DNA from: Gemmataceae bacterium | Lineage (GTDB): Bacteria; Planctomycetota; Planctomycetia; Gemmatales; Gemmataceae | Direction: 5' to 3' | Assembly: GCA_022842245.1 (NCBI GenBank) | Contig: JALHPZ010000042.1 | Coordinates: forward strand, 1 to 43,708 | DNA: 43,708 nt | Shown here: one piece after another, positions 1 to 8,469 of the stretch | How positions within the stretch are numbered: position 1 is the stretch's first letter | How the letters are laid out: every line of letters begins with the position of its first letter | Translations under genes and position numbers: made by a program | The notes under the pieces: model-generated | Told to the model about the DNA's origin: nothing | The model's database searches: none | The model's input: the letters and a program-made list of their open reading frames with translations, nothing else

Positions 1-213
1 TCGAATGGAAGGTGTGAGAACCCCCACTCTGGCCGGACGTCGCCACTTTCGCCAGCCCAACTCCCTGACAGGTCAACAAGTTAAGGATTCACGCAACGGC
101 ATTCAGCTGCGTCCCCTTTATCAGAGTCGAGATCGAGAACCTGGCCATTTTACTTGTCATTTGTTCACTTATATCGAATGCTCCGAAATCCACCCGTCAT
201 ACGGAGCAATCCC

Positions 214-854
214 ATGATCGCGCTCGCGCCTCCCTCCCACAACCGCATCGCCGCGCACCTTGCGCCGGCAGCAACCCCGCCGCTCCCCGCCACGGCCGAA
301 GAGAAGCAACTCGCGTGGAGCGACGCCGTCTTCGCCGCGATGCTCTTCTACCAGTCGCGACTGATTCACCCGGACGTCGCCGCCGCCGAGCGCGCGGCGA
401 AGGCGATCTTCGACCTCGAGCGGACCCGCCTCCGCCACGGCCGCGACCTCGCCGGCGCGACGGTCGCGCCGCCGAAACCCGAACCACAATCGACGTTGGA
501 ACCGCTCCGCGGGCTGGAACCGATCCCGGAACCGCGCCGGAGCATCGTGGAATCACTGCCGTCCGCAATGGTTGGGCCCGGCGCCCCGGCGGAGTTGGAT
601 GAGGACGAAGACGAGGTGGAAGACCAGGTCGTGTTCGACCCGTCGAAGTTCGGCGAGAAGGAGCGGCGGGCGATCGAGGCGATGGTTCGCCACGAGCGGT
701 ATGCGCCGATGATCGAGGTGATGCGGGCGAAATTGGTCTCACAGGGCGCGAACGACAACGTGGCGCGCCGGCTGGCGACGGACGCGTTCCGCCAACACGT
801 GGGCGAGATCATTCTCGAGCGCCGGAGCCGGGTCACCTCCCCGGCATCGGTTGA
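214..854 (+). CDS. Unrecognised helical protein without an in-frame stop
   Basis: I do not recognise this family. ATG 214 is preceded by GGAG at 203-206 with a 7-base spacer, which favours it over the upstream in-frame ATG at 154. The protein is charged and helical: an early block (residues about 25-75) with DAVFAAMLFYQSRL, an acidic proline-rich linker with DEDEDEVED near residue 130, then a coherent helical block to about residue 205 (FDPSKFGEKERRAIEAM to GEIILERRSR). After that the frame runs without a stop into sequence antisense to the next gene and stays open to 6054. A TGA at 852-854 lies in the neighbouring frame just after the last sensible residues, so I place the end there and suspect a frameshift or sequencing error; the exact end is uncertain. 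An AT-rich stretch at 147-177 could hold its promoter, but no clear boxes are visible. Confidence 0.5.
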
Positions 855-879
855 CGTCGGGCGACGCGCCGGGCATTCG

Positions 880-3240
880 TCATCCGACGAAGACGCCGCC
901 GGCGGCGCCGGCGAAGGCGACCACGTTGAGTCGCGGGTCGGTGCCGCCCTGGATCAGGTCGGAGCCGGTGTAGACGCGCAGGCGGCCCTCGCCGCCGGGA
1001 CCGTCGCCGGCCATGATCTCGAACGAGCCGTCGGCGTTCAGGTCGCGGGCGGCAATGCGGATGCCGCCGCGGTTGGAATCGTTCCCGGCGAAGTAATTGG
1101 CGACGGGGACATACTGGTTTGTGAGCAACCCCTTGCCGCTGAAGGCCGTGATGCGCGGTCCGCCGCCGGGTCCGCCGCCGGCGATCACTTCCGCGAATCC
1201 GTCGTCGTTGATGTCGCCGACGGCGATGAAGACGCCGTTGCGCAGCGTCTGCTCGAAGGCGAAGAAGTCGTTGAAGAGGACGGTCGGCGCGCCGGTCGTG
1301 ACCGTAGTGCCGTTGAAGACGGCGACGCGGGGCCCGCCGCCGAAGCCGGCGGCGACCGCGAGGTCGGCGCGCTTGTCGTTGTTCACGTCGCCGACGGCAG
1401 TGCGGGCCCCGCCGCGGAAGTTCGGGTCGGCGATGCCGAAGAAGCTGGCGAGTTTGCCGAAGCCGTCGCCGCTGTAGACGTCGACGCGGGGTCCGCCGCC
1501 TTCGTCGGGGGAGACGACGATGTCGGCCTTGCCGTCGCCATTGAGATCGCCGGCCGAGACGTACACTCCGCCGGTGAAGGCGGATTCGAACGGCTGGACT
1601 TCGAAGAGGATCTTCTGGGTGACGGGGTCGATGACGCGGACGAGGGTGACGGAACCGGGACCGGTCGCGGCGATGACATCGGGCACACCGTCGGCGTTGA
1701 AGTCGCCGGCGGCGACGCGGACGCCGCCGGTGAAGGAGGCGTCGAAGGCGGTGAGGGTGGCGGCGATGGCGCCGGAGGAATCGTAGAGATTGACGACGGG
1801 GGCTCCGCTGCCGGCGCCGGCGAAGGCGAGCCGGCCGTCGAGGCCGCGGGGCGGGCGGGCGACGGCGGGGGAGAACGCGGAGGTGTCGCCGTCGACGACG
1901 TCGGTGACGGTGGCGGCGACGAAGGGCGCGGAGAGCGCGGCCGGAATGTTCGCGGTGTAGTTCGCCTTGCCGCTCGCATCGGTGGTGACGGTGACGGCGG
2001 CGGCCTTCGTCTCGCCTTCGCCGAAGCCGCTGGGGTCGGCCACGGAGTTGGTGTAGACGGTCACGAGGTACTGCGTGCTCGGCTGACCAACGATGGATCC
2101 GGTGACGGTGAGGGCGTTGATGGTGTCGGCCGTCACCTTGGCGATGGCGGGCGCGGCGAGTCCGTTATTGGCGTTGGCGTCGACGTCGATGCCGAGACCG
2201 CCGTTGAGGGCGATGGAGTTGTCGAGGATGCGGACGAAGCGACTGTTGCTGCGGACGGCAACGCCGTTCCCCTGGTTGCGCTGGATGGTGTTGGACAGGA
2301 TGCGGTTGTTGGTGGTGGGCGGGTTGAAGCCGTTGAAGGGGGTGGTGCCGGCGAAGTTGTCGACGTGGACGCCGTCGCCGCCGTTGCCGGAGGCGGTGCC
2401 GGCGAAGTCGAGGCCGATGCGGTTGCCCTGGACGAGGACGCCGGCGGTGACGGGGTCGGAGATGCGGACGCCGTGGCTGGCGTTGGAGGCAATGATGTTG
2501 CCGGCGCCCGCGGCGGCGCCGCCGACGGTGGTGAAGGCAGCGCCGTCGCGAACCCAGACGCCGAAGGTGCCGTTGCCCAGCGGGGTGACGCCGTCGAAGG
2601 CGACGCCGATGAAGTTGGCGGCGATGGTGTTCTGTTCGGAACCGGCGGCCAGCACGACGCCGGCTTGCGAGTTGCCGGAGATGATGTTGCGCGCGTCCTG
2701 GCTGCCGCCGACGAGGTTGTTCTTGGACGCGGTGGTAATGACGATGCCGTCGGTGTTGGCGAAGACGCCGTTGCCGGCGGCGTTGACGCCGATGTGGTTG
2801 TTGCGGATCTGGTGCTGGCCGCCGCCGTCGATGCGGATGCCGGCGCCGTTCCAGCCGCCGAGGGCGAGGCCCTTGATGGTGCTGATCATGTGGTTGGACA
2901 GGGCGAGGCCGTTCGCGCCGGCACCGGCCGAGTTGCCGCTGAGGACGACGACGGGCGTGCCGGCGTAGCCGGGCTGCGAGGTGCCGTCGATCGTCACGCT
3001 CTCGGTGATCGCGGGAAGGGCGTTCGGCGGCAGGATCGTCTGCACGCCCCCGCCGGCGATGGCGAAGTTGATGGTGTCCGCACCGGCCGTGGAGTTCGCG
3101 CTCAGGATCGCGGCGCGCAGCGATCCCGCCGTGGGCGCGCCGTTGTTCCCGTTGTCCGCGGTCGTGGTGACGGTGAAGACGGCCGGGGCCGTGCGGTCTT
3201 CGAGTTGGACGATGTTCAGACGGCTGCGCGTGTTCCGCAC
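880..3240 (-). CDS. Secreted right-handed beta-helix / FG-GAP repeat protein
   Basis: A 786-residue extracellular or surface protein of a type frequent in planctomycetes. Residues 13-20 read LEDRTAPA, matching the LEDR-x-x-P motif found at the N-terminus of many exported planctomycete proteins. Residues about 20-85 (TADNGNNG...SLRAAILSAN) resemble the CSLREAI-type lead-in. Residues about 85-350 are a parallel beta-helix with repeated N-N-x-I/G-N rungs. Residues about 360-465 resemble the domain that often follows such helices (TVYTNSVADPSGFGEGE). From about 470 to the end there are at least five FG-GAP/VCBS repeats with calcium-binding loops such as DFNADGVPD, DLNGDGKAD, DVNNDKRAD and DINDDG. 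SD AGAGGA (complement of 3247-3252) sits 6 bases upstream. No enzyme motif is evident, so adhesion or polysaccharide binding is an inference. Confidence 0.85.
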   Translation of the reverse strand: MRNTRSRLNIVQLEDRTAPAVFTVTTTADNGNNGAPTAGSLRAAILSANSTAGADTINFAIAGGGVQTILPPNALPAITESVTIDGTSQPGYAGTPVVVLSGNSAGAGANGLALSNHMISTIKGLALGGWNGAGIRIDGGGQHQIRNNHIGVNAAGNGVFANTDGIVITTASKNNLVGGSQDARNIISGNSQAGVVLAAGSEQNTIAANFIGVAFDGVTPLGNGTFGVWVRDGAAFTTVGGAAAGAGNIIASNASHGVRISDPVTAGVLVQGNRIGLDFAGTASGNGGDGVHVDNFAGTTPFNGFNPPTTNNRILSNTIQRNQGNGVAVRSNSRFVRILDNSIALNGGLGIDVDANANNGLAAPAIAKVTADTINALTVTGSIVGQPSTQYLVTVYTNSVADPSGFGEGETKAAAVTVTTDASGKANYTANIPAALSAPFVAATVTDVVDGDTSAFSPAVARPPRGLDGRLAFAGAGSGAPVVNLYDSSGAIAATLTAFDASFTGGVRVAAGDFNADGVPDVIAATGPGSVTLVRVIDPVTQKILFEVQPFESAFTGGVYVSAGDLNGDGKADIVVSPDEGGGPRVDVYSGDGFGKLASFFGIADPNFRGGARTAVGDVNNDKRADLAVAAGFGGGPRVAVFNGTTVTTGAPTVLFNDFFAFEQTLRNGVFIAVGDINDDGFAEVIAGGGPGGGPRITAFSGKGLLTNQYVPVANYFAGNDSNRGGIRIAARDLNADGSFEIMAGDGPGGEGRLRVYTGSDLIQGGTDPRLNVVAFAGAAGGVFVG

Positions 3241-3423
3241 GGTGATTCCTCTCGTCGCGGGGGGTCCGTTTGCTCCGTCGTTTATCGGCGATCCGCCGAA
3301 CCCGACATGAATATAGAGACGAATGCGCGGGGCGGCGCGATTGGCGCCGGTATCACCGGCACAGGCCCCACCGGCGCGCCGGCGGGCCGCCCAAAATGGG
3401 AAAACGGGTTGAAGTCCAACCGG

Positions 3424-4512
3424 TCACGGCCGGTCGTCCCGGTATTTCTTGGCGTTGTCCCGGAACCACGCCAGCCATTTCGCCACGATCGCCCCTTTCA
3501 GGTCGCCGGCCTTCTCGTTCTCCGCGATCGTCTTGCCCCAGTAGAAACTCACCCAGCCGTCGACGTGCGACTTCGAACGATCGATGAACTCTGCGGCTTC
3601 TTCCAGCGAACAACTCAGCGGGAAGATCTCCTCGATGACCAGCGGTTTGCCGACTTCGTACGCCTTCAGCGCCGCGAGCGAACCGGCGACGTCGCCCTTC
3701 TTCGGGTAGAAGTGGACGCTGACGAAATCGAGCGGATCGCCGACGCCGGGCGCGTTGAAGTCCGGCTTCGCCCCCTTGAACACCTGCGCCCACGGGATGA
3801 CGCCGACGGTGAGCATCGGTTCGGGGTCGACGGCGCGGATCGCGGTCGTCAGTTTCTTGATCCACGACTTGGCGACATCCTCGCGGGTGCGGCCTTTCAA
3901 GTCGAGCGCGATCCGCTGCACGAAGTGCTTGCCGCCGAAATCCCCCGCGAGCCAGTCCTTCTCGGGCTTCGCGCCCGGCAGGATGGGTTCGTTCATCAGA
4001 TCGTAGCAGAAGATCGCGGGGCGGCCCTTTCCCGCCTTCGCGATCGCCGTCCAGAAGACCTCCTGCGCGGCCCAGCGGCCGGCCTCGTCCAGTTTGTCGT
4101 ACCACGCCGGCACGTCCTTCTTGTGGTAGCAGCCCAGGCCGGTGACATCGAGGTAAAGGCCCGTCTCCTCCGCGAGGCCCACGAGCTTCTCGAACCGTTC
4201 GAGGTTCTTCGCGTTCGGCCGATCCGGCGCATCGAGGAACTTTCCGACCTGCAGGTGCACGCGCACGACGTTCGCACCGAGGGCCTTGATCTCCCGGAAA
4301 TCCTCGACGACGCTGTTCCACTCGTCGTGCCAGTAATCTTCGAGGAGCCGGTCGGTGGAGTCGTGGTCGTAGTTCACGCCCCAGACGACGAAGCGCTTGC
4401 CGTCGGGCGTGACGAAGTGCGTGTTGTCCTTGCTGGGCCGGACGCATGGCAGCGGGTCGGCGGCGAAGAGCGGGCCGGTCAGCGCGAGGGCGAGCCAGAG
4501 CGATCGAAGCAT
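3424..4512 (-). CDS. Secreted GH5-like glycoside hydrolase (cellulase/mannanase type)
   Basis: A 362-residue protein starting with a clear signal peptide (MLRSLWLALALTGPLFAA, cut near residue 18). The fold looks like a clan GH-A TIM barrel: GKRFVVWGVNYDH (38-50) at strand 1, LGANVVRVHLQVG (78-90), the acid/base motif YDLMNEP with E175, SVHFYP (265-270), and VIEE (292-295) with the probable nucleophile at E294 or E295. Length fits single-domain GH5 enzymes. The substrate cannot be read from sequence; a beta-1,4-glucan or mannan is the usual guess. The frame is open far upstream, but the signal peptide fixes the start at 4512. It is divergent from the TolC-type gene at 4654 and lies downstream of nothing obviously co-transcribed. 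Confidence 0.8.
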   Translation of the reverse strand: MLRSLWLALALTGPLFAADPLPCVRPSKDNTHFVTPDGKRFVVWGVNYDHDSTDRLLEDYWHDEWNSVVEDFREIKALGANVVRVHLQVGKFLDAPDRPNAKNLERFEKLVGLAEETGLYLDVTGLGCYHKKDVPAWYDKLDEAGRWAAQEVFWTAIAKAGKGRPAIFCYDLMNEPILPGAKPEKDWLAGDFGGKHFVQRIALDLKGRTREDVAKSWIKKLTTAIRAVDPEPMLTVGVIPWAQVFKGAKPDFNAPGVGDPLDFVSVHFYPKKGDVAGSLAALKAYEVGKPLVIEEIFPLSCSLEEAAEFIDRSKSHVDGWVSFYWGKTIAENEKAGDLKGAIVAKWLAWFRDNAKKYRDDRP

Positions 4513-4653
4513 GAGGCACCGCGGGAAGAGGATGCGGCGAGCCGGGCGAACTTGAGTCAATTTCCCGGATTCTCCGATGAAATTCAAGTCGGTGGTGCGA
4601 TTGTGTCGATTCTCAGGGTCAGGCCAGGGTACGCCATCACGCGAAAGTACGGA

Positions 4654-6054
4654 ATGATTCGCAACATCAGGTTCGCCTTGGGAGTGACCGCACTCGCGTC
4701 GGCTGCGGGGTGCGCGACGGTGCCGTCGCCGGCCGTGCCGCCGCTTTCGCGAATTGCGGCGGTCGCGCCCGCGGTGTCGGCGGTGCCGCCGGCCGCCAGG
4801 CCGGTGATCGTGCCCGTCCAGCACGTCGAGGCCGCGCCGGCGCGGGTCGAAGACCTCGTCGCCCGCGCCATCGCGGGGAACCCGCGCCTGGCGAAGGCGC
4901 AGCACCTCGTCGAGGCCGCGCAGGGCCGCGTCGTCCAGGCGGGGCTGTACCCGAATCCCACTCTCGACATCAATGGAGACGAACTCGGCGACCGCACCGG
5001 CCCCGGTGGTATCTGGACCGCGCCAAAGTTCAGTCAGGACATCGTGACCGGCCACAAGCTGACGCTGGCTCAGGCCGTGGCGGCGAAGGAGGTCGACCTC
5101 GCGAACCTGTCGGCGCTGCGGGAGCGGTACGAGGTCGCGGGTGCCGTGCGCGCCGCGTTCGCCGACGTCGCCGCGCTGGAACGGCGCGTGGCGATGCTGG
5201 ACGAACTCGTGAAGCTGTCGTCCGAGGGGGTGAAGTTCGGCCAGGCGCTGCTCGACGGCAAGCAGATCGCGCGGCTGGACCTCGTGCAGCTGGAAGTGGA
5301 GCGCGAGCGGCTGGCGGCAAAGGCCGAGGCGGCGCGCCGCGAACTGCCGTGGGCGCGCAAGCGCCTCGCCGCCGCCGTCGGCGATCCCGGCGCGAACTTC
5401 GATCGGGTGGAATTCCCCTTCGCCGAACTGCCGGTCTACGACCCCGACCGCACGCTCGCGGGCATCGTGGCCACGCACCCGGATGCCCGCACGGCGCAGG
5501 TCGCCGTCGAGCGCGCCAGCGCCGCCGTCCGCAGCGCCGAGGCCGCTGTCATCCCCAACGTCACACTCGCCACCGGCTACACCCGCCAGAACCAGAACAA
5601 GTCCAACGACTGGCTCGTCGGACTCAGCATGCCGCTGCCGACCTGGAATCGCAACCAGGGGAACATCCGCTCGGCACAGGCGGAACTCTGCGCCGCCCGG
5701 CAGGAGGTTGGCCGCGTCGCGAACGAGCTGACCGACCGCGCCGCCGCCGCGCTGCGCGCGTACCAGTCGGCGCGCCGCGAAGCCGAGCAGTACCGGCGCG
5801 AACTCCTGCCCCGCGCCGAGGAGACCTACAAGCTCTCCGTCGAGGCGTTCCGCGGCGGGCAATTCGAATACCTGCGCGTCATCCAGGCGCAGCGCGCCGT
5901 GGCCGAAGCACGGCTCGAATACGTGCGCGCCCAGGGCGAGGCGTGGAAGGCCGCCGCCGAACTCTCCGCCCTCGTCCTCGAAGACCAGTGGCCCGGCCCC
6001 TCCCCGCAACGCGTCACCGTCACCGCGCCCACCACGCTCGTCGAAGTGAAATAG
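4654..6054 (+). CDS. TolC/CzcC-family outer membrane efflux lipoprotein
   Basis: A 466-residue outer membrane factor of the OEP family, which forms the periplasm-spanning exit duct of tripartite efflux pumps. The start at 4654 gives a lipoprotein signal: MIRNIRFALGVTALASAAGC, with the lipobox cysteine at residue 20. The rest has the duplicated OEP layout: VEDLVARAIAGNPRLAKAQ and AAQGRVVQAGLYPNPTLD in the first half, then THPDARTAQVAVERASAAV, GLSMPLPTWNRNQGNI and the C-terminal EAFRGGQFEYLRVIQAQRA. The P-x-W-N-R-N-x-G-N motif and overall layout are closest to CzcC/CusC-like metal-efflux members. No membrane-fusion or RND gene is nearby, so it is an orphan here and its partner pump is unknown. 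The same frame is open upstream to 154, which is a composition artefact rather than a fusion. Confidence 0.85.
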   Translation: MIRNIRFALGVTALASAAGCATVPSPAVPPLSRIAAVAPAVSAVPPAARPVIVPVQHVEAAPARVEDLVARAIAGNPRLAKAQHLVEAAQGRVVQAGLYPNPTLDINGDELGDRTGPGGIWTAPKFSQDIVTGHKLTLAQAVAAKEVDLANLSALRERYEVAGAVRAAFADVAALERRVAMLDELVKLSSEGVKFGQALLDGKQIARLDLVQLEVERERLAAKAEAARRELPWARKRLAAAVGDPGANFDRVEFPFAELPVYDPDRTLAGIVATHPDARTAQVAVERASAAVRSAEAAVIPNVTLATGYTRQNQNKSNDWLVGLSMPLPTWNRNQGNIRSAQAELCAARQEVGRVANELTDRAAAALRAYQSARREAEQYRRELLPRAEETYKLSVEAFRGGQFEYLRVIQAQRAVAEARLEYVRAQGEAWKAAAELSALVLEDQWPGPSPQRVTVTAPTTLVEVK

Positions 6055-6118
6055 GTTTCCGGAGCGCGGCGCGTCCGATAGGCTTGGGGGAACTCGCACG
6101 CAACCCCCGCAGGCCACC

Positions 6119-7156
6119 GTGAAGCGTCCCCTCCGGCTCCTCGCGCTCGTTCCCGCGCTCGCGCTCGCGCCCCTCCTCGCGCTCGAACCGCCGAAAGTGG
6201 CGGCCCCGCCCAAGGGCTACGTCGCCCACAAGGCCGCCAAGCCGCCGACCGTCGACGGCAAGCTCGACGACGCCGTCTGGACCGACGCCGCCTGGACCGA
6301 CGACTTCGTCGACATCGAAGGGGACGCGAAGCCGAAGCCGCGCTACCGCACCCGCGTGAAGATGGCGTGGGACGACGCGGCGCTCTACCTCGCCGCCGAG
6401 CTGGAAGAACCCCACGTCTGGGCCACGCTCGACAAACACGATTCCGTCATCTTCCACGACCCCGACTTCGAAGTCTTCCTCGACCCGGACGGCGACAACC
6501 ACCTCTACGGCGAGCTGGAACTGAACGCGAAGAACACGACGTGGGACCTCTTGCTCTCGAAGCCGTACAAGGACAGCGGGCGCGCGCTCAACGCCTGGGA
6601 GGCCCTCGGCCTCAAGACCGCCGTGGACGTGAAAGGGACGCTCAACGACGCGCGCGACAAGGACACGGGCTGGACCGTCGAGATCGCCTGGCCGTGGGAG
6701 GGGCTGAAGGAGCTGTCGACGTCCGCCGCGCCGCCGAAGGACGGCGACCGCTGGCGCATAAACTTCTCGCGCGTCGAGTGGGACTTCACGATCGAGAACG
6801 GGAAGTACGTGAAGGTGCCGAAGAAGCCGGAGTACAACTGGGTCTGGTCGCCGCAGGGCGTCATCGACATGCACCGGCCGGAGCGCTGGGGGTACCTGCA
6901 GTTCAGCACCGCCAAGCCGGGCACGGTGAAATACGAGCGCGAGGAAAGTCAGGCGGTGAAGGACCAGCTGCACGAACTCTACTACGCGCAGCGGAGCTAC
7001 CACTCGAAGCACAAGCGCTACGCGAAGACGATCGAGGAGCTGGGCGGGAAGTACGAGGGCACGCTCGAACCGACGACGCGGGGCTACGACTACTCGCTGC
7101 CGTTCGGCGGGAAGCGGCTCGGCATCGGCCACGACTCGCTCCTGTGGCGCCGCTGA
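6119..7156 (+). CDS. Secreted CBM9-like (DOMON-fold) carbohydrate-binding protein
   Basis: A 345-residue protein beginning with GTG and a signal peptide (MKRPLRLLALVPALALAPLLALE). Residues about 35-265 match the CBM9-like family of secreted beta-sandwich domains: PPTVDGKLDDAVWTDAAW (42-59), YRTRVKMAWDDAALYLAAEL, the DPDFEVFLDPDGDNHLYGELELNA stretch (split here only by line of sight), TGWTVEIAWPWEGL and DRWRINFSRVEW. The C-terminal 80 residues (EESQAVKDQLHELYYAQRSYHSKHKRYAKTIEEL) look like the helical type-IV-pilin-like tail found after such domains in planctomycetes. It follows the TolC gene by 64 bases on the same strand and ends 27 bases before a strong terminator, so the two may form one transcript. 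Ligand unknown. Confidence 0.75.
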   Translation: MKRPLRLLALVPALALAPLLALEPPKVAAPPKGYVAHKAAKPPTVDGKLDDAVWTDAAWTDDFVDIEGDAKPKPRYRTRVKMAWDDAALYLAAELEEPHVWATLDKHDSVIFHDPDFEVFLDPDGDNHLYGELELNAKNTTWDLLLSKPYKDSGRALNAWEALGLKTAVDVKGTLNDARDKDTGWTVEIAWPWEGLKELSTSAAPPKDGDRWRINFSRVEWDFTIENGKYVKVPKKPEYNWVWSPQGVIDMHRPERWGYLQFSTAKPGTVKYEREESQAVKDQLHELYYAQRSYHSKHKRYAKTIEELGGKYEGTLEPTTRGYDYSLPFGGKRLGIGHDSLLWRR

Positions 7157-7183
7157 GCCGCACTTCGCCTCCCGGCACCCCGC

Positions 7184-7233
7184 GAGTGGGTCCGCCGCTC
7201 CCGCGCCACCCCCCGGCGGACCCACTCTTTTTT
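7184..7233 (+). terminator. Rho-independent terminator after the CBM9-like gene
   Basis: Perfect 14-bp inverted repeat: GAGTGGGTCCGCCG at 7184-7197 and its complement at 7214-7227, with a 16-base loop, followed directly by six T at 7228-7233. This is a textbook intrinsic terminator and sets the 3' end of the 4654-7156 transcription unit. Confidence 0.9.
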
Positions 7234-7362
7234 CCGGACCCACTCCGGTCGATACAGACCCCGTAAGGACTTGCGTCGATTTTGGCGATTCCGCCCGCCG
7301 GATTCCCGTAGGTCCCCGGCCCGGCGTCGGCTACGATGCGGCCAAAGCCCGGAGCCGGCGGC

Positions 7363-7947
7363 ATGTGGACCGTGCAGATCGAAACTCTGAGCAAACGGGC
7401 GCTGCGGTTCGCCGTGCTGCGCGATGCCAAGCCGGCCACGGTCGGGGATGTGATCCACGGCTGGCGGGCGGACGAAGCCTTTCGCACGGCGTTCAACGAC
7501 TGGCTGGCGGACGCGCCGTTCGCGGCCTACCGCTGGGAGACGCCGGGCGCCGTCGCCGCGTCGGTCGCGCGGCCCTTCGAGTGCGTGCTGCTGGACGATC
7601 CCGGCCTCGCCCGCCCGCCGGACCCGGACGCCTTCGCGGAGCATTTCGCGTCGACGGGCGAGCCGGTCGTGTCGTTCGCGAATCTCGGCCGGGACGCGAT
7701 CCTGGTGGTGCCGCGACCGCTCGGCGATCCGTCCGGCTACGCCCACCTGGCCGCGTTCGTGCGGCACGCTCCGTACGCGCAGCGGTCGGCGCTCTGGCAG
7801 CGGGTCGGCGACGCCGTGGCCGGCCGTCTGGGTGCGAAGCCGGTCTGGCTCAGCACCGCCGGCGCCGGCGTCCCGTGGTTGCACGTCCGCCTCGACGACC
7901 GGCCGAAGTACTACGGGTGGGAGGAGAATCGGGCGATGGCGGGGTGA
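7363..7947 (+). CDS. Conserved small protein, possibly DUF6940 family
   Basis: A 194-residue soluble protein without signal peptide or membrane segments. ATG 7363 is preferred over the in-frame ATG 7336 because GGAG at 7351-7354 lies 8 bases upstream and the N-terminus MWTVQIETLSKRALRF looks natural. Recognisable stretches are VIHGWRADEAFRTAFNDWL (about 35-53), AYRWETPG, and the C-terminal GVPWLHVRLDDRPKYYGW, which I associate with the DUF6940 family; I could not check that name. No catalytic motif is visible and no function is known to me. It is monocistronic: a terminator precedes it and a repeat-bearing gap follows it. Confidence 0.7.
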   Translation: MWTVQIETLSKRALRFAVLRDAKPATVGDVIHGWRADEAFRTAFNDWLADAPFAAYRWETPGAVAASVARPFECVLLDDPGLARPPDPDAFAEHFASTGEPVVSFANLGRDAILVVPRPLGDPSGYAHLAAFVRHAPYAQRSALWQRVGDAVAGRLGAKPVWLSTAGAGVPWLHVRLDDRPKYYGWEENRAMAG

Positions 7948-8031
7948 GGAGAGGCTTCGATATCCATCGAATGGCGTCCGTCTCGTTTTCGGCGATTGAG
8001 CGCTTCGCTGGGAACACGGGCGTTCCAATGC

Positions 8032-8099
8032 GAGCGTCCCGGCGTAAGCGGGACGTGGCCGGGCGCGCCGAACCACGTCGGGCTGACGCCGCGACGCTC
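8032..8099. repeat. REP-like imperfect palindrome
   Basis: Two 27-base arms (8032-8058 and 8073-8099) form an inverted repeat with four mismatches around a 14-base loop; arm 1 begins GAGCGTCCCGGCGTAAGC and arm 2 ends GACGCCGCGACGCTC. A shorter palindrome, GGAAC/GTTCC, lies at 8011-8026. It sits 37 bases upstream of the small gene at 8137. Palindromes of this style are common between planctomycete genes; here it lies close to the left edge of the AT-rich island. Confidence 0.7.
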
Positions 8100-8136
8100 A
8101 CCAATTCGATGCGTTTCCGACCATTGGAGAACTGCT

Positions 8137-8469
8137 ATGATGGCCGACACGACGCGCGAGGAATTGCTGGCGGCACTTGCGGAGCTGGGCAAGCTGTTTC
8201 CCGATTGGCGGATGGGCCAGACACTCGCCAATCTGGCGATGGCGGCCGGGCGTGCCGAATCGGGTGCCGTGTGGGATTTGGAAGATTACGAATCGCGCGG
8301 GGCAACGAGACGACTGATTGAAGGGAATTCTCAACTGAATCCCGAAGCACTATTGGATTCTTCGCTATATGTTGCAGCTAAGAGCGTTGATCCAATCTTA
8401 TTAATGTTTCATTCTTTTTATCATACCCAAGGTTATCTGCCGCTTTTGAAGGTGAATAATGGCACCTAA
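8137..8469 (+). CDS. Small planctomycete protein, apparently chimeric at the island edge
   Basis: A 110-residue protein. GGAGA at 8126-8130 is 6 bases before ATG 8137 (a second ATG follows at 8140). Residues 1-52 (TREELLAALAELGKLFPDWR, GQTLANLAMAAGR, AVWDLEDYE) look like the abundant short planctomycete family with pattern R-x-x-L-x-A-L-x-x-L-x-x-x-x-P-x-W-R and a terminal W-D-x-E-D, and are GC-rich like the host. Residues 53-110 (RRLIEGNSQLNPEALL to LPLLKVNNGT) are encoded by AT-rich DNA and do not resemble that family. The reading frame overlaps the next start by 11 bases. My reading is that insertion of the island replaced the 3' end of a host gene; a normal family member with a long tail is the alternative. 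Confidence 0.6.
   Translation: MMADTTREELLAALAELGKLFPDWRMGQTLANLAMAAGRAESGAVWDLEDYESRGATRRLIEGNSQLNPEALLDSSLYVAAKSVDPILLMFHSFYHTQGYLPLLKVNNGT

Noticed and set aside
5..217. 70-residue open frame at the left edge
   Set aside because: No SD, no family resemblance, and it overlaps the well-supported start at 214.
154..6054. A single 1966-residue protein on the plus strand
   Set aside because: The middle two thirds is antisense to two clear minus-strand genes and has biased, low-complexity composition (long G/V/D/A runs). Only the first part and the TolC part are credible.
4513..6213. N-terminal extension of the GH5-like protein on the minus strand
   Set aside because: It is antisense to the TolC-type gene, and the signal peptide at 4512 defines the real start.
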